A stretch of DNA of 64,000 nucleotides, from positions 3,252,855 through 3,316,854 of the forward strand of contig NW_015622544.1 in assembly GCF_000835495.1 (NCBI RefSeq). The letters are read 5' to 3'. Below are positions 11,234 through 23,393 of this stretch, piece by piece. The notes below the pieces were generated by a model. The model was not told the origin of the DNA and searched no databases. It was given only the letters and a program-made list of their open reading frames with translations. How positions within the stretch are numbered: position 1 is the stretch's first letter; each line of letters opens with the position of its first letter. The DNA is from Cladophialophora immunda (Eukaryota; Ascomycota; Eurotiomycetes; Chaetothyriales; Herpotrichiellaceae). Both the position numbers and the translations under genes were made by a program.

Positions 11234-13075
11234 TTAAACCATCTTTCTGACGTATTCGACGGGGCCAGCATATCTGAACCGTCCGCGGAAGACGTAGTAT
11301 GTGAGAGAAAAGATGACAACGCCTCCGTAGACAAGAACGGCCCAGTTCATGGTCTGTGGGGTAGGATTCGGGCCAGGCGGGAAGAAGATCATGACAAACG
11401 CCAACAATAGGAAGCCGACCGACAGCAGGTTGATTGCCAGACCGTAACGGCCGAGCGAAAACTTGGATGGCAAGAGCCGTTCTCTGCGGATGCGTTTGAG
11501 TGCCATGCAGCTGATGGACACGATATAGGAAGACAGGAGCGCGCACAGACCGAGGGAGGTGAGTTGGTTGAATGCGATTTGTGAGCCGATGTTGATGAGC
11601 GACAGAAGGCAAGAGACAGCAACGGTAAATATGACGCCGTTGAGAGGAATGTCCCAGCCCTCCGGAACGTGAGCAAACCAACTGCTGAAAGGCACCCCTC
11701 GATCACGAGCGAAGGCGAAGATTTGTCGGGAGCCGGTCGCCATGTTCGTCATTGCACCAAACGTGCTGAGAGCAATCATGATAGACACCATCGCTGTGGC
11801 GCCACCCTTGGACTGGGTAGCATTGTAAAAGACCTGGATGAAAGGGTAGCCGGTAGGCGTGGACAGAACTTGCTCGACATTTCCGACGGTGTAGCAGAAG
11901 GTGCTGGTTGACAGGGGTTAGCAGGAGCTCCTAGCATCGAGGAAGCAAAGATCCGACTTACATGACCATGATGAAACCTAATGCTCCATTGAAGATAGCC
12001 GTGAAAACCATGGCTCGTGGAAGGATCTTGCTTGCGTTCTTCAATTCTTCAGACATGTGGGTGGCAGCATCCGCACCGAGCAGCGAGAGGACCGGGCTGT
12101 TCATGCCCACCAAGCAAGCTAGACCGATGTTTCCCCAGCCATTGGCGTCTTCGAAGACAGTCCAGACCTGCTTTGACGGTGTTCGAGGAGCTAGAACCCA
12201 CAGGGGGACTAGGATACCAAAAAACCCGGCGATATGCAAGAACAAGACGAGGCCTTCCACAAGAGGGAGTCTTTTGGCCAAGACAGTGTTGAAGAATCCA
12301 CAAACCAGAGTGATGGCAATGGTGAGAAGAGTGCCGTGCCAATATTTGTAGACATAGCTGTCGTAATTGAGGACAAGGAGGCCTTGGATTTCGGTGGCGG
12401 CCAGGAAAACACTGGAAGCCGATCCAGCCTGCCACCCGAGGACGCACACCCAACCGATAAAATAAGAAATGAACTTTTGAGCTCGACGCGGTGCGAACTC
12501 AGACACCCAGCTGGACGAATTAGCATTTCAGCCTCATCCCGAAAGTCGATTAGATGAGAGGTTCCCATACTGGTATTGTCCACCCGCTGTGGGAGCCATA
12601 CTGGCCATTTCAGCCATGGAAACGATGTTCAAGGACATGCCAATGGCACATGCAATGTACATGTACACGATACCGGCAGTGCCACCGTTACCCAAGGCGA
12701 ACCCAGCAGTACTGTCGATATAGTTAGCCAACCGTATATTTCATGCCCTCATGGCAAAGAATATTGGAGCCTACCCCAGTTGGCTTTCCCACGTGCTCAT
12801 CAGGATCATAGCAAACCCCATGATCGAGAGAAACCCAAAGTTCCGCTGTCGACACAGACATTAGCATTTGCTCTTTTCCAGCAAAGCCCTTCTTCACACT
12901 ATGTAGTATGCACGAAAGAGGAGACCATGCATACCCTAAATTGTTGCTCTTTACCCATCCGCTGCATATCCTTGACGTCGTCCATGGTGCCATCCTTCTC
13001 GCCAACGACAGCCCCGCCATCTGGGATGTCGTCTGGATAGACCTGGGTCTCGTGAGTCTTCGAGGACTTGTCCAT
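11234..13075 (-). CDS. APC-family amino acid/choline-type permease
   Basis: Five exons (13075-12935, 12845-12775, 12711-12571, 12510-11962, 11903-11234) splice in frame to 523 residues. After a hydrophilic, charged cytosolic N-terminus (about 47 residues) the protein shows the membrane-segment pattern of the fungal ACT branch of the APC superfamily (GABA, choline and polyamine-like permeases). Supporting segments are NFGFLSIMGFA (TM1), the NGGTAG loop, EMASMAPTAGGQYHWVSEFAP between TM2 and TM3, and TFGAMTNMATGSRQIFAFARD with DRGVPFS late in the protein. Such proteins import amino acids, choline or related amines at the plasma membrane by proton symport. The substrate cannot be read from the sequence. 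All four introns are 58-89 bp. Confidence 0.93.
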
Positions 13076-13772
13076 GATGCTTTTCTGGACCTGGAAATCG
13101 ACACTTGGCGTGAGGCTGTCGAGAGAACAGCAGGCGAGCACTTTGAAGATTGGAAGAAGAAAAAGATTGACAGCCGAGAGAAGAGAGAGACGGCGACCCG
13201 CCGTTCGTCTTGTTATCCTCGAGGCCCTTCGCTTAAACCAGGTCCAATTGTACGCGAGTCTCCAGGGGTGGCAACGCAGCACGCCCACTACCTGTAGCTA
13301 ACATGTGCCTGCTAACTAAAGACGGACTCGCGGTTGGCGCCGTCTACGGATTGCTGGATCCGACAGCTAGTGATGCTCACTAGGCTAAGGTGTGGAAATG
13401 CTCCACTGGGTTCTCTTTTGAGACCTGGTGAGCCTTCCCAGAGCGGCAGAGCCCAGCCTCGATACCATGAGTCTAGTCAAGAGCACTTGGAAATTCTGTC
13501 TAGTGCTCCGTGCTTCTGTCACATTCAATGCAGGGATACAAAACATCACACCTACCCATGTCTGCACGACAAGCCTCTCATCCTGCCTGGTAAGGCTAGG
13601 TGGGCGGCCATTCAGCGCGGCCCGCAATCTCCGTTTGGAAGATACAAGTAGATCACCTGCGTTGAAATGCCGTCGATATCTTGGACACTGTCCAACTCAC
13701 TCGGCTTCTCTCCCTATGACTTGCCACGATTTCTCTTCTCTTCTCGCGGCTTAAGGTACAATTCCGATCAAT
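13076..13772. other. divergent promoter region, permease and rhodopsin-like gene
   Basis: A 697-bp interval between two divergently transcribed genes. No protein features were seen. Confidence 0.55.
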
Positions 13773-15144
13773 ATGACTTCAATATCTGGCGATGGACCTC
13801 GTTTCGCAACAGTTACGGACGACGATTATCGCGGCGTCGTCTGGACCGTGTCAATCCTCTGCGGAATCTACTCTGTTTTAACCATGGCATTAAGAGGTTA
13901 TATCAAACGGAGAACTTGGGGGCCCGATGATTGGCTTGCAGCGGCTGCGACAGTATAACAGACCTATTATTCCTTACGTGCCACAAGACTGACAAAAGAA
14001 ATAGTTGATGGCTCTGGCTCAATACATCGCTATATGGGTTTCGACGTCGAAGGGGCTGGGCCGATCCTATAAACACCTGACTGAATCCCAAGTGACAACC
14101 ATCGGGAGGGTAAGAATGAGTATCCATTGCCTCGAACCCAAAACTCCAGATATATCTGACATATCCTGCAGGCAATGCTTGCCGGTGAAATTTTCTTTAT
14201 CATTTCTTTGAGTCTGGCCAAAGCATCGGTGACTCTACTCATCCGACGCCTATTCTCCATCAACATGCAAAAGCGTTCACTTATATGCGACTTATTCCTG
14301 GCTGCCTGTGCTATATGGGGCCTGGCGTCCATCTTGATCATTGCAGTCGACTGCCCACTACTCTCATTGATGGGCTACCAAGGCCGGTTCTGCGCAAATC
14401 TTGTAAGCCCTACACTCAAACTGTCAAACCCTCTTAGAGATCGTGGCTTATTTTCTGGTCAATAGGTTCCCCGCTGGGAAGCAATCGGGATTCTGGATGC
14501 TGCAACCGAGGCAGCTCTGGTCGCAATGGTTGTCGCTCTTCTTTGGAGTTTGAAGATGAAGCCAGGCAGAAAAGCACAAATTCTGGCAGCATTCTCCTTC
14601 AGACTTGGGTAAGCAGCAACATCTTTGATTTCTGCCTTCGCGCGCTTACTGGAGGAAAACAAGCATCATCTGTTTTGCGGCTGTCCATGTTTGGGACCAG
14701 AAGAATTTCACCGTGCGACCAAACACTGGAGTTCGACTCGCCGCCCCCATTGTTTTCCAACAAATCGAGCTTTGTTACTCTTTACTGTCCTGTACTATTC
14801 CCAACCTCAAGAGCTTCCTCCTCAACTTTGATACAACGATCGGCATGACGCTCGACCCCGCGACGACGAGATCATACGGCATATCACATCCCCATTCTAC
14901 GACTACATCTTTCCGCATGAAGACCCTGAGATCCCGAAATGGTGATAAGCCCTCGGATTCAGGAGGCGCACCGCTCTTCCGACCAGATCCTGTGGAATAC
15001 ACTGCAGCCGTTAGCCGAAATAGCGCACCGAATATGAACGAAGAGGCGTCGTCTATCTCCCGAGACAATCAGTCTGACCGCAGCAAGGGCAGTCAAGAAA
15101 TGATTATCCGCAGAGAAGTGGCATGGACCGTCCACCAAGACTGA
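13773..15144 (+). CDS. fungal rhodopsin-like (PTH11-type) seven-helix membrane protein
   Basis: Five exons (13773-13952, 14005-14109, 14172-14402, 14466-14608, 14664-15144) give 379 residues with every junction in frame. Family landmarks are RRTWGPDDWLAAAA at the start of the first cytosolic loop, SKGLGR(S) after TM2, FFIISLSLAKASVTLLIRRL in TM3, the C-terminal end of TM5 through WSLKMKPGRKAQILAAFSFRLG, and VFQQIELCYSLLSCTIPNLKS in TM7. The tail of about 100 residues is hydrophilic, Ser-rich and probably cytosolic. Fungal members are surface receptor-like or pathway-associated proteins of mostly unknown ligand. The last two introns (about 55-63 bp) use AATAG and CAAG acceptors. The usual CFEM domain of true Pth11 is absent. 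Confidence 0.87.
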
Positions 15145-16878
15145 CTTAAGAGTTGGGACGTGGTACGGGCGGAGCCAAAACAAAACACACAACTACTTCG
15201 GTAGGAAAAGGAGACACAGATGTGGCACAGTTTCTCTCCATGCTCCAGAACACCGTGTCTCCCTTTCTCTTGGACTAGGTTGGACTGCGATGAAACATTG
15301 CGAATACTGTCCAACTGAGAGACCAATCTGATTGTACATTCGCCATTGGTCTTGGAACACTCGAACTACTATAACATGAGATTAGTTCCTGGTTGATACA
15401 GGCTGAACAACCATTTCCCAACGGCAACACTCAATACTCCTTGTCCTGGGGGCAGGAACAAACTTAATTTTTTCCGGGGCTGCGACTTCGTTCCTCCAAT
15501 CAACATCTTACTCTCAAGACATGAAAGATCTTCAAGCGAAGCTTCCAGCAGGTCCAAACACTGACCACAGCATTCGGTACAAGCATAATTACAGCTTGAG
15601 CCCACGAGCTGGCGGAAACCTTAAGTATTCGGGATTACGCCACTAGGGGCCTGATATTGCACGATCAGAGCACGGGTGGAAGCTCCGCTTCGCCTGGCTC
15701 CAGCAGCTAGTTCTTTAGCCTCGTCCCACGGCCCCAGGTTTACTTGTAGTTGCCAACCTTTCACGTACCGTCCAGGATCCAGGTCCTTGCTCTTGTCTCA
15801 TGCACGGCGTACCTGGGCTTGCACACATACTGGCATGAGCATGTGATCCTACAGGACAAATTCTATACACCACGTTACGGGGGTTGGGAGCGGGATCTGG
15901 GGACCGGGGTCTTTGGGATGAGGCGGGCTAGCTTTTGCCCTAAGGGAGAATCCTTCTTGCACCAAGCATCGCGTTCGGAAAGCTTATCAGCGCCAGACTT
16001 GGATTAGGATCGGCTCGTCGTGCCTTCGGGGGCTTCCGTTAATTTCCCCGACTGGCGTCGAAGCAAAATCTTACCGTCAATTCCCAATCAGGAGACCGTC
16101 GGGAAAGGCTCAGCATCGAAGTGGGACACAGACAAGGTGCTTGAATCTCTCAACGCCCTTGAAACAGTCCCTCGCTCCGAAGCCTGCTGATCGACACTCA
16201 TCGTCAGTCGTGGCGCTGCAGATGCCCCAGCTTTCTATCGACCTAGCGTGTCCATTGGAGGCCAGGACAGGGCTTCCCGGCCCCGTTAAGCGAGCTCAAC
16301 GCATTGTCGTCGTTCCCCGTGCCGCGGGTGGGTGGACTTTCGGGGTCTTTCCACGCAAGAGTACTTTTGATCAGTGACAGATCAGGCGTGGGGAGTGGAT
16401 AGGGTCAGGCTTGGACAGGAGGCTGTGTACGACAAACTTTACAGGCATTGCAGGGCTGAATTTCACTCTTTCTGTGGCCCGAGTTTCCATCGTCCTGCCG
16501 CAAAGATTGTATTTGTTTCTCCGACCAGGACACCACTGTGCGAATCGAGTGGCAGATTTGACCGTGGGCTAGACTCAGGTCAAATCCATATTCTCCTTAC
16601 AGGACGTCTGTACGCTGTACCCATTCAGCACTTGCTCTGTCGGAAAGCTGACTTACGCTGGAGCATCAGCGCCACGTTCTGGGCAGTCTCTGCATGAGCT
16701 CCAACCGAAACCACACTACGCTAGGGACTCTTCGAATGCAGCACTGGGGGCCTCGGGCATTCTCGCATCAAGGGTATCTACAGAGAGTGCCTAGCTTTGA
16801 GCACCAAGATTATCAGCACAGGCAATTCTCCAATCAACCACGCAGTTCCCCCGAGCAGTCGTCTTTGTTGTCCAGTCC
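15145..16878. other. gene-free stretch, about 1.7 kb
   Basis: It lies between two genes on the plus strand. Several short frames are present but none shows a domain, a repeat pattern or a plausible splice series. It includes the promoter of the acetyltransferase gene. Confidence 0.5.
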
Positions 16879-17825
16879 GTGAAAAAGATGGTCCTCCGTC
16901 TAGCAAGGCTTTCTGACCTTCCAATCATCTCCGAGATCTTGGCCGTCGGTTTCCACGATGAAGAGGTTGTCGGTCCGCTCCTACACCCCTTCCGCGATCA
17001 ATACCCCGAAGACTACTTGAACTATTGGAGACGACGATGCCGTGAACGGTACTGGGATTACAGCCGGGTGTTCCTGGTCAGCTGCGAGAAGGATCCCAGA
17101 ACTGGAGGCGAAATCGTGGTCGGCGTGGCAGAGTGGCAACGAGTCGGTTTCGGATGGGCCAAGGTCTGGGGCCTGAGAGGCTTTTGGGATCCACGTTGAG
17201 TTTCCCCCTCTGACCCCCCCCTGCCGACGTGCCCTCTCGAGAGAAAGCGGTGTGCGTTCTCGCCCGTGAAGATCACCTCGAACCGAGCCTTCAATCCTCC
17301 AGGATTCTCAGGCACGTGTGCTGACCCATGATGTTAGGGAGGTTGATCGAACCCATCATCTCGACCTTCCATAGAATACTGTCAATCTGGAGCCCCAATC
17401 GCGCAGCTGCGCGCGCAGATCCGTCCGACTCATTCCCCCTGACGCCGACGACCCTGCAAAGCACTCTCTGGCCGTTCATTTCTCACTGCTACCTCTCGCC
17501 CCCTCACCGACTGACGCGATGGTCCCTCGACTGCATCTCCGTGCGCCCGGAATCCCGGAAATGCGGTAGCGGGCGCGAGCTGGTCGCCTGGGGCCTGGAA
17601 CGGGCCCGGGAAGAGGGCATCCCCGCCTGCGTCATGGCCGCCGCGGACAAGGAGAGGTTCTATCAGCGATGCGGGCTGACCGAGGTCGCGGGCTGGGCCA
17701 ACGACGGCGTCGACGACCAGGGCAGAGTCAACCCTCTGAAGGGCCGAATCAAGGGAGGATGTATTTTGTACACGCGGGTGCGAGAAGACGACGAAGGGGG
17801 AAAGACTCGTCTTAAACATGAATGA
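16879..17825 (+). CDS. GNAT-family N-acetyltransferase
   Basis: Two exons (16879-17194 and 17338-17825, intron 143 bp) splice in frame to 267 residues. The N-terminal half begins LRLARLSDLPIISEIL, the usual GNAT beta1-alpha1 start, and has a VVGVAEW strand. The second exon carries motif A: LDCISVRPESRKCGSGRELV, with the R-x-x-G-x-G type loop that binds the acetyl-CoA pyrophosphate. A following AADKERFYQRCGL helix-strand matches motif B. A long variable insert around the intron (residues 107-160) separates the halves. Acceptor substrate unknown; family members acetylate amino groups of small molecules or proteins. The intron is longer than others in the window, so the exact acceptor is slightly less certain. 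Confidence 0.83.
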
Positions 17826-19518
17826 TGGCCTCAGGTACCCGACAAATACAAAACGGCCCCGGTGTATGAAGCTGTATTTGTTTGACTCCGACGGCGACTG
17901 TAAAGACCACGGCTTCTCTTCCCCCTCTACTTAGTTTGGGTTTTCCCAGAATCCGTTGATTCGTGACGCTTCCAGCTCCTACAGCCTCCCAATATCCTGA
18001 AACGATCACTTATTTCCCGCATCTCGACTTTCAACGGGCATAATCAAGTCCGTAAAACTCGGGCCTCTGTGTCCCAGTACTGGAAAACAGGAGTCACCCT
18101 TTTCCAAGAGTAAGAGCAAAAGTGTCCCAGACCAGCAACACAGCCCGTGGTGTTGGATTCGCGAAGCCAGCTCCTCGCGCGGTGCCTCAAGAAACAAGAA
18201 GCTCTCGAGGCCACCGTTCAGACGAGGCATCCAATTGACCGGGCCCGGAGGAAGTCACGTCGCGCGGGTGTCTTTCGCCCGGGTTTCGAATCCCAGGACG
18301 CGCATACCATTGACACTCACTCACCTATCTAGAACCCCGGCCCATGATGCCAGGCACACCGATAAAGCTCCCCTCATCTCTCACGATCTGCTGCATCGCC
18401 GAGTGTCCTGCGCCCGCAAACCTGGGGAGGATGTCTCGGGCTGTCTCTTTTTCTTTAGTCCCACCACATTCGAATCCACGGGGTGCGTTCGTTTCCGCAT
18501 ATCTCTCTTGCACCCAGACCGAGACATGGCCGCGGAGTGACCTACGGCGATTTCCAAATATATAAGCCTTATCCTTTCGGATGGTCTTGAGTCTCTCAAA
18601 CATACTTGTATGTAGTCCGGTCTCTACGGAAGCGAGAGTCAAGTTCGCGTTCGACAATGGTGGCTCTTGCGAGAATTGACGGACCGATTGCGGGACCCCT
18701 TGCGACACATATACTCAAAGAAAGCGGGAGCGGTCTGCCCACAACACAGAATAACCCTCCAGATATGAATCGCGGTTCGCTCGGAAACGACGAAGTCCTG
18801 ATCCACCCAGGAACGTGGCCCACCACGGAATCTTGAGATGAATCGGAGCAAAACTCTTCAACCACCTAACCTCCTGGCGATGGTGTGATGTGACGGGCTG
18901 GCTGGTTGCCTCGAAGAGCGCGGTTCGAAACTCTTGCGCAGTGTGGCAGGGCGATGACGAGAAGCGGTATTTATTTGGCTGAGCCATAGAGTTCCCGGAG
19001 GAGACCGATCCGTCAGGGCGGCGGAACATCCACAGCAGACTTATCTATTGACCTTCTGGCCATCACGGAAGATGGATTCTACATCGCTTCCGTGATAGAC
19101 GCCTCACATCATGGAAATTATTCTTCCTCTTTCTTCGTGGTCGCTCAGCTATATACATACTGGACCGCACCCTGAGGAGGGGGAGCAAGTCGTGGTGATG
19201 GGCGTCCGACTCCGGCACCCTCCCGTCGGCCCGGGCGTAGTCCGCTTTGGGCCGACACGCTCGCGACGTCTTTCCCTCCGTCCTCGAACGCCCTCTCTTT
19301 CCTCCTTCTCGCATTTTATTTATAAATGGAATGTCTCCTATTATCTACGCTCTCTAATACACTCCATTCTTACCTTAAACACCAGCACTGAACAATACCA
19401 TTCAGTAATTTCAGAGGCAGGAAGAGCCCTCTGCATTGAATGACGCGAAAGTCGAAAGACACGGAACACAAGGCTCGCAAAAGAGCAGAAAATACTTGTG
19501 GTAGTGGAAAATCATTAC
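17826..19518. other. gene-free stretch, about 1.7 kb
   Basis: No gene was recognised between the acetyltransferase and the convergent DUF6594 gene. Short open frames occur on both strands without motifs. Confidence 0.5.
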
Positions 19519-20498
19519 CTATAACGCTGTGCTCACCAGAACAACTAAAACCGCAGCATACGCAGCCGTTGCTCCAACGACAGCTAAGGGACTCGCATCA
19601 TGTTCGTGATAACTGGCCGTTACTGCCGCAAAAAGTAACGTCGCAACAGAAGCAGTTGTCACTGCTGTCGTTCGATCATCGTGAAGAATGATGATAAGCA
19701 TTGGAGCAATCAGCGCTAACCCTCCTGCCAGTCCGAACCAGAAACGCCTAACGAATGCCGTCCGATTTTCTTTCTCTCTTACCCATGGACGACCACCGCC
19801 CATTAGCGATTTGTCAAAGCCATCCAGGTACGTCCTCCATATCTCACCAGGTTTTTCATCTTTGAGAAATTCAAGAATCTTCGAATCTTGGATCTTAGTA
19901 CCCAGAATGGCATGGTCACAGCGTTTCCCGGTAATTAAATAGAAAGGGTCCATACTGCTATCGGCAATATAGTTTTCTTTCATGTAGTCGTAGTCTCGGA
20001 GTGCATTACCTATTAAATAATAAGTACAGGGACTGGCTGCGATGTGTTCAGGAAAGTTTAGGCCTACTCACAATAGTCAGACATTAGTGGTCGGATCGTT
20101 TTTGCTTGCTTATCGTCTAAAGAGTTGTCTGTAATAATCCCGAGAACTATGTCGGCCAACTGTTTTCTTAACGCGTGGAGATTGAGCCTCTGTAGTTCCG
20201 TCAAGTTCATGAAGACTACTTTTTGAGGCCCATGTGTGTCCCCTCTCTCTCCGTAGCCATCATCGGTGTATAGAAGCGATTTTTTGCTTTCTTCAGCGAC
20301 TTGCTCTGGCAAGTCTAGTATAGTTGGGTGATCTTGAAGTGGTGCCTCTGGTGATACCGCTGGTGGCTCAGGGCATTGCACTTCTTTGAGACATTTCTGG
20401 ATGTCTTGAACGATTTCGATGAACCTCTCGTGACACAAATTGCGTCTTTCTTGGGCTGCCTCGGTTGGCTTAGGTGTTCTGCCTGCAGATGAGCCCAT
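19519..20498 (-). CDS. DUF6594-type membrane protein
   Basis: Two exons (20498-20072 and 20009-19519; intron 62 bp) join in frame as SDYC-NALRDYDYMKENY and give 305 residues. The layout is that of the fungal DUF6594 family: a helical cytosolic part with TELQRLNLHALRKQL, a second helix around the splice site, a WRTYLDGFDKSL segment and basic FVRRFWFGL. Three hydrophobic C-terminal segments follow (GLAGGLALIAPMLIII, VATLLFAAVTA, AAYAAVLVVLVSTAL). The function of the family is unknown. A lysine-rich reading frame lies just upstream (20504-20797) and could be an extra 5' exon; see that entry. Confidence 0.75.
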
Positions 20499-20503
20499 TT
20501 CTG

Positions 20504-20797
20504 CTACATCTTATTTTCAGCTGCTTCTTTGTGTGGGATCTTGTTTGATTTGTCTCCAGAGTCCTTTGCTTTGTCTCCAGCGTCCTTTGCTCCGGTATTT
20601 GCGGCCTTATCAAGTTCTTTGTTACGAGTTTTGTCTTCCTTAGTTGGTTTAAAGTGAGAGCCTCTGGAGCGATGGGTTCTAGAGGATTGTTTATCTTGAG
20701 ATTTGTGCTTCCAGAGTCGAGGAATTTTGGACAAGAGTCCTGTAATGTTTTCGTGGCTTTGTCGGTCTTCTCTTTCCGTAGGCTGTACGGAACTCAT
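20504..20797 (-). CDS. short Lys/Asp-rich reading frame, possible 5' exon
   Basis: An ATG-started frame of 97 residues ends six bases before the DUF6594 start. It is hydrophilic, with short imperfect repeats of a GDKAKDSGDKSNK type. I do not recognise it. It might be a separate small gene, leader sequence, or a first exon joined to the DUF6594 gene by an intron with a GTAACA donor near 20590 and the GTAGCAG acceptor just before the downstream ATG. That join would be in frame, but the donor is weak. Confidence 0.25.
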   Translation of the reverse strand: MSSVQPTEREDRQSHENITGLLSKIPRLWKHKSQDKQSSRTHRSRGSHFKPTKEDKTRNKELDKAANTGAKDAGDKAKDSGDKSNKIPHKEAAENKM

Positions 20798-21898
20798 CGT
20801 CTATGTCAGGTTAAATCCTGAATGTAGCTTTAGGTCGAACGAGGATATAATTCGAGAGACATTTGCCGACTATTGAAGGAAAATCAGATAAAAGAGAAAG
20901 TGTTTAACCATGAGGCAGGCTTACATCACTCACTATCAGTTGGTAGCACTTGGTGCTGAGATGGTACCTCGCTTCGAAGTTGCTGCGTAGCCTCACTTTG
21001 GGCCGCTACGCCTCACGTTGGGCTGCTACGCTCACTTTGGGTATAGAGCTAACATTAATCGGGCATAGTTACACAACATCAAACAGGAAGAGAAACATCA
21101 CAAAATATCGCCGTAGTCTTCGCATCATACGGCGAGGTTTTCACTTATACTGATTTATGTCGATCCGCCACGTAGCCGTCTCAATAACTTTCGTCCTATC
21201 GAAACTCTAATCTCCACCAAATAGCGGGTCAGCGGCAGTGTACAGCGCTTGTAAGCGCATGAAACCTCTCCTCGCAACCCTGATCGCTCTGAAAGAAATG
21301 GGGTCCCGTCAGTGAGATCTGACTCGAAAATGACATCTGCGAAGAGGTTGAAAGTGCTGATTTTGACCTAGAGGGTAGATACAGATGTTCTGTAGGCCGC
21401 CTACCTCTCTGCACTACTGCGGACCGGGAGGCAAGTATAGCCGGTTGCTGAGGGCATTAGATTAAGCTCCCTTTAATTGGCCAATACGCGCCACTTACGG
21501 CTTAGCATAGATACTAAATTCGCAAAAATTAAAACCCTCAGAAAATGGAGGCATAAACCTCAAATTTCTGCAGTATGTAATTCTGGTTCGACTTGAATAG
21601 ATACACATCGGTATGATAATAGCGACAGGACGAGCTAGGTCAAGTTAAGGGGTCCAGTGCACTTCATGCCGACTGGATCAGCTTTGGTGAAGAGAAAGTA
21701 GGCAAATCAGTAAATCCTTAGCACATTCAGCCAAGCTCCAGAAATAGAGGGAAAAATAATCAGAAGCGTCGCTGTTCCTCGAGTGTTTTCGGAGAGATCT
21801 ATATGATAATTAGGAAATTCTTAAAGGTTACCCCAATCTGGCTCCCTCATCCGCATCTGGCTTCTTATCCTCAACGAGCTCTTGATCTTATCGGATTA
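20798..21898. other. gene-free, partly AT-rich stretch
   Basis: About 1.1 kb without a recognisable gene. It holds a 20-bp tandem repeat at 20982-21041 and then AT-rich sequence. Confidence 0.5.
20982..21041. repeat. three-copy 20-bp tandem repeat
   Basis: Three imperfect head-to-tail copies of a unit close to CTGCTACGCCTCACTTTGGG are visible. Copies differ by single substitutions and the last is one base shorter. Confidence 0.8.
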
Positions 21899-22810
21899 TC
21901 AAAGCTTGGCACTACGATTAGATGTCGGCACTGCTGAGGCATGTCCAGTATAGTCAGCAACAATTCTGCGATTCAAGTTCCTTAGAAACGGCTCCTCTAG
22001 TCGCATCTCCCGCGCTTGAGCAATGACAGCGGTGTTCATAACGGCTGCCTCTGGACTCGGACTGTTCAGGATAACAGCGTTATCAGACCGAGGGTCCAAC
22101 GACATGGTGACCGGCACCCAAAGTGGATATATCGTGCATACTATTAAGTTCCTCTTCTCATCCTCTCCAGGGCTCCTGCTGACTACAACGCCTTTCACGT
22201 TTGGCTCTGACAAATCGATCCAGCTGAGGTGCAGGTTTTCGGAATAGTTCCACGATGCTGGGCTCACAGAAGCTGTCCAATGGTCTTCCCAGTAGTGTAA
22301 GCGATCTTGATTCGGCCTCACCAGCAGATTCCCCGGAAATTGTAGCTCTAAGTCTGATATCCGGTCGACCGTTGTCCTATGGTAGTTACCGCATTGGACT
22401 TGAACTAGGGGACTCATGAGAGAGTCTTCTTTTGCCGCAGAAGAGAGAGTGATCAAAGGCCGACCACGTTGGGAAAGAGTGAAGTTCATTTGCTGCGAGT
22501 ATTGCCACATAGCCCCTAAAGTTGATGCGACTTGAGCGCTCACGGAAGAGGCTACAGCCCAGTTGCCAAGTTGGCCATTATCCTCGGTGGTGACATAACG
22601 TCTCAGGGAGAATGCTTGAGCATCGAGGTCGGTTGGGTTATTGATATCAAACGTGACATTAGGCGTAATTGATCTGTACTCCTGCACCTAAGTAGCCCAC
22701 GGAAAATTTACGATTTGAGGCCAGCCGGCATATAGGCAGGACATACCGCTGAGGAGACGCCTGGAGCATGGTCTTGAATAGGAGCCCATTCAAGAGCCTC
22801 AATGAAGGAT
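21899..22810 (-). pseudogene. relic of a fungal secreted/membrane protein gene
   Basis: The main frame (22687-21899, 262 residues) continues upstream through a plausible 59-bp intron (22746-22688) into a segment reading GSFIEALEWAPIQDHAPGVS. The upstream frame then meets stop codons (TAA beside AAATGG near 22810). The protein is rich in Trp, Asn and Ser, with N-glycosylation-like sequons (NVTFD, NFTLS, NYSEN). It resembles the extracellular part of large uncharacterised fungal membrane proteins, but I cannot name the family. The lack of a start with signal or anchor, and the MITE at 22948, suggest a gene truncated by insertion and decay. A short expressed remnant is not excluded. Confidence 0.45.
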
Positions 22811-22947
22811 CCATTTTAGGACTCCTACAGAGATATTTAACAGAGTATGAACCTCTAAGCAGATTCATGTACAGTATCAACACCAATATGCAACGGGCTC
22901 GGCTTCTGAGGAAAGAACGCAGCATCGTAATGGAAAAAGCTCTCAAG

Positions 22948-23260
22948 CAAGGTGGTTTTCGATACCACGGGTATCAAAAGGGTATCACTATAATACTAGT
23001 ATTACTTAGTATTAGTAGTATTAGAGGTATTATAATACTTTAGTAGAAGTATTTGGGGGCTGAGACTGAACGGGAAGCTACTAAATGGGGGCGGAAATTA
23101 AAGGAAGGTTTTACGCTAGTCCAGATTTGGAGACACTAGTCTAGATTAATTCCTAGTAAAGAGATGCCAAGAGTATCACCAAAATACTGATACTATCCAA
23201 TTCATACTACTTGTAGGTATTTGTATCAGGCTTATCGATAAGGTATCGAAAACCACGATG
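22948..23260. mobile_element. MITE-like non-autonomous element with 19-bp terminal inverted repeats
   Basis: The ends are CAAGGTGGTTTTCGATACC (22948-22966) and the inverse complement of CATCGTGGTTTTCGATACC (23242-23260), with 17 of 19 positions matching. The interior is AT-rich with no coding capacity. Outside the ends, CTCTCAAG (22940-22947) and GTCTCAAG (23264-23271) match at seven of eight bases, with three extra bases before the right copy; this suggests an eroded 8-bp target-site duplication. Ends beginning with CA and an 8-bp duplication fit the hAT superfamily. The 313-bp length makes it a MITE or solo remnant. Confidence 0.7.
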
Positions 23261-23393
23261 CGAGTCTCAAGTTTGAAAAACATTGCTGGGCACGTTTGTC
23301 ATCTCATGGACGCCGCAATGTCAAACAGCTCCAGTGCCACCCTGAAATAACCGCGGCCTGTGATGCCTTGCTGGACGCTGTCGGGCGTTTTCA

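Noticed and set aside
11037..11681. 214-codon minus-strand frame overlapping the permease gene
   Set aside because: It is out of frame with the clear APC coding exon and lacks any pattern.
18278..18296. Second T-arm-like GGGTTTCGAATCCC
   Set aside because: The flanking 70 bp does not fold into a cloverleaf and the acceptor ends do not pair.
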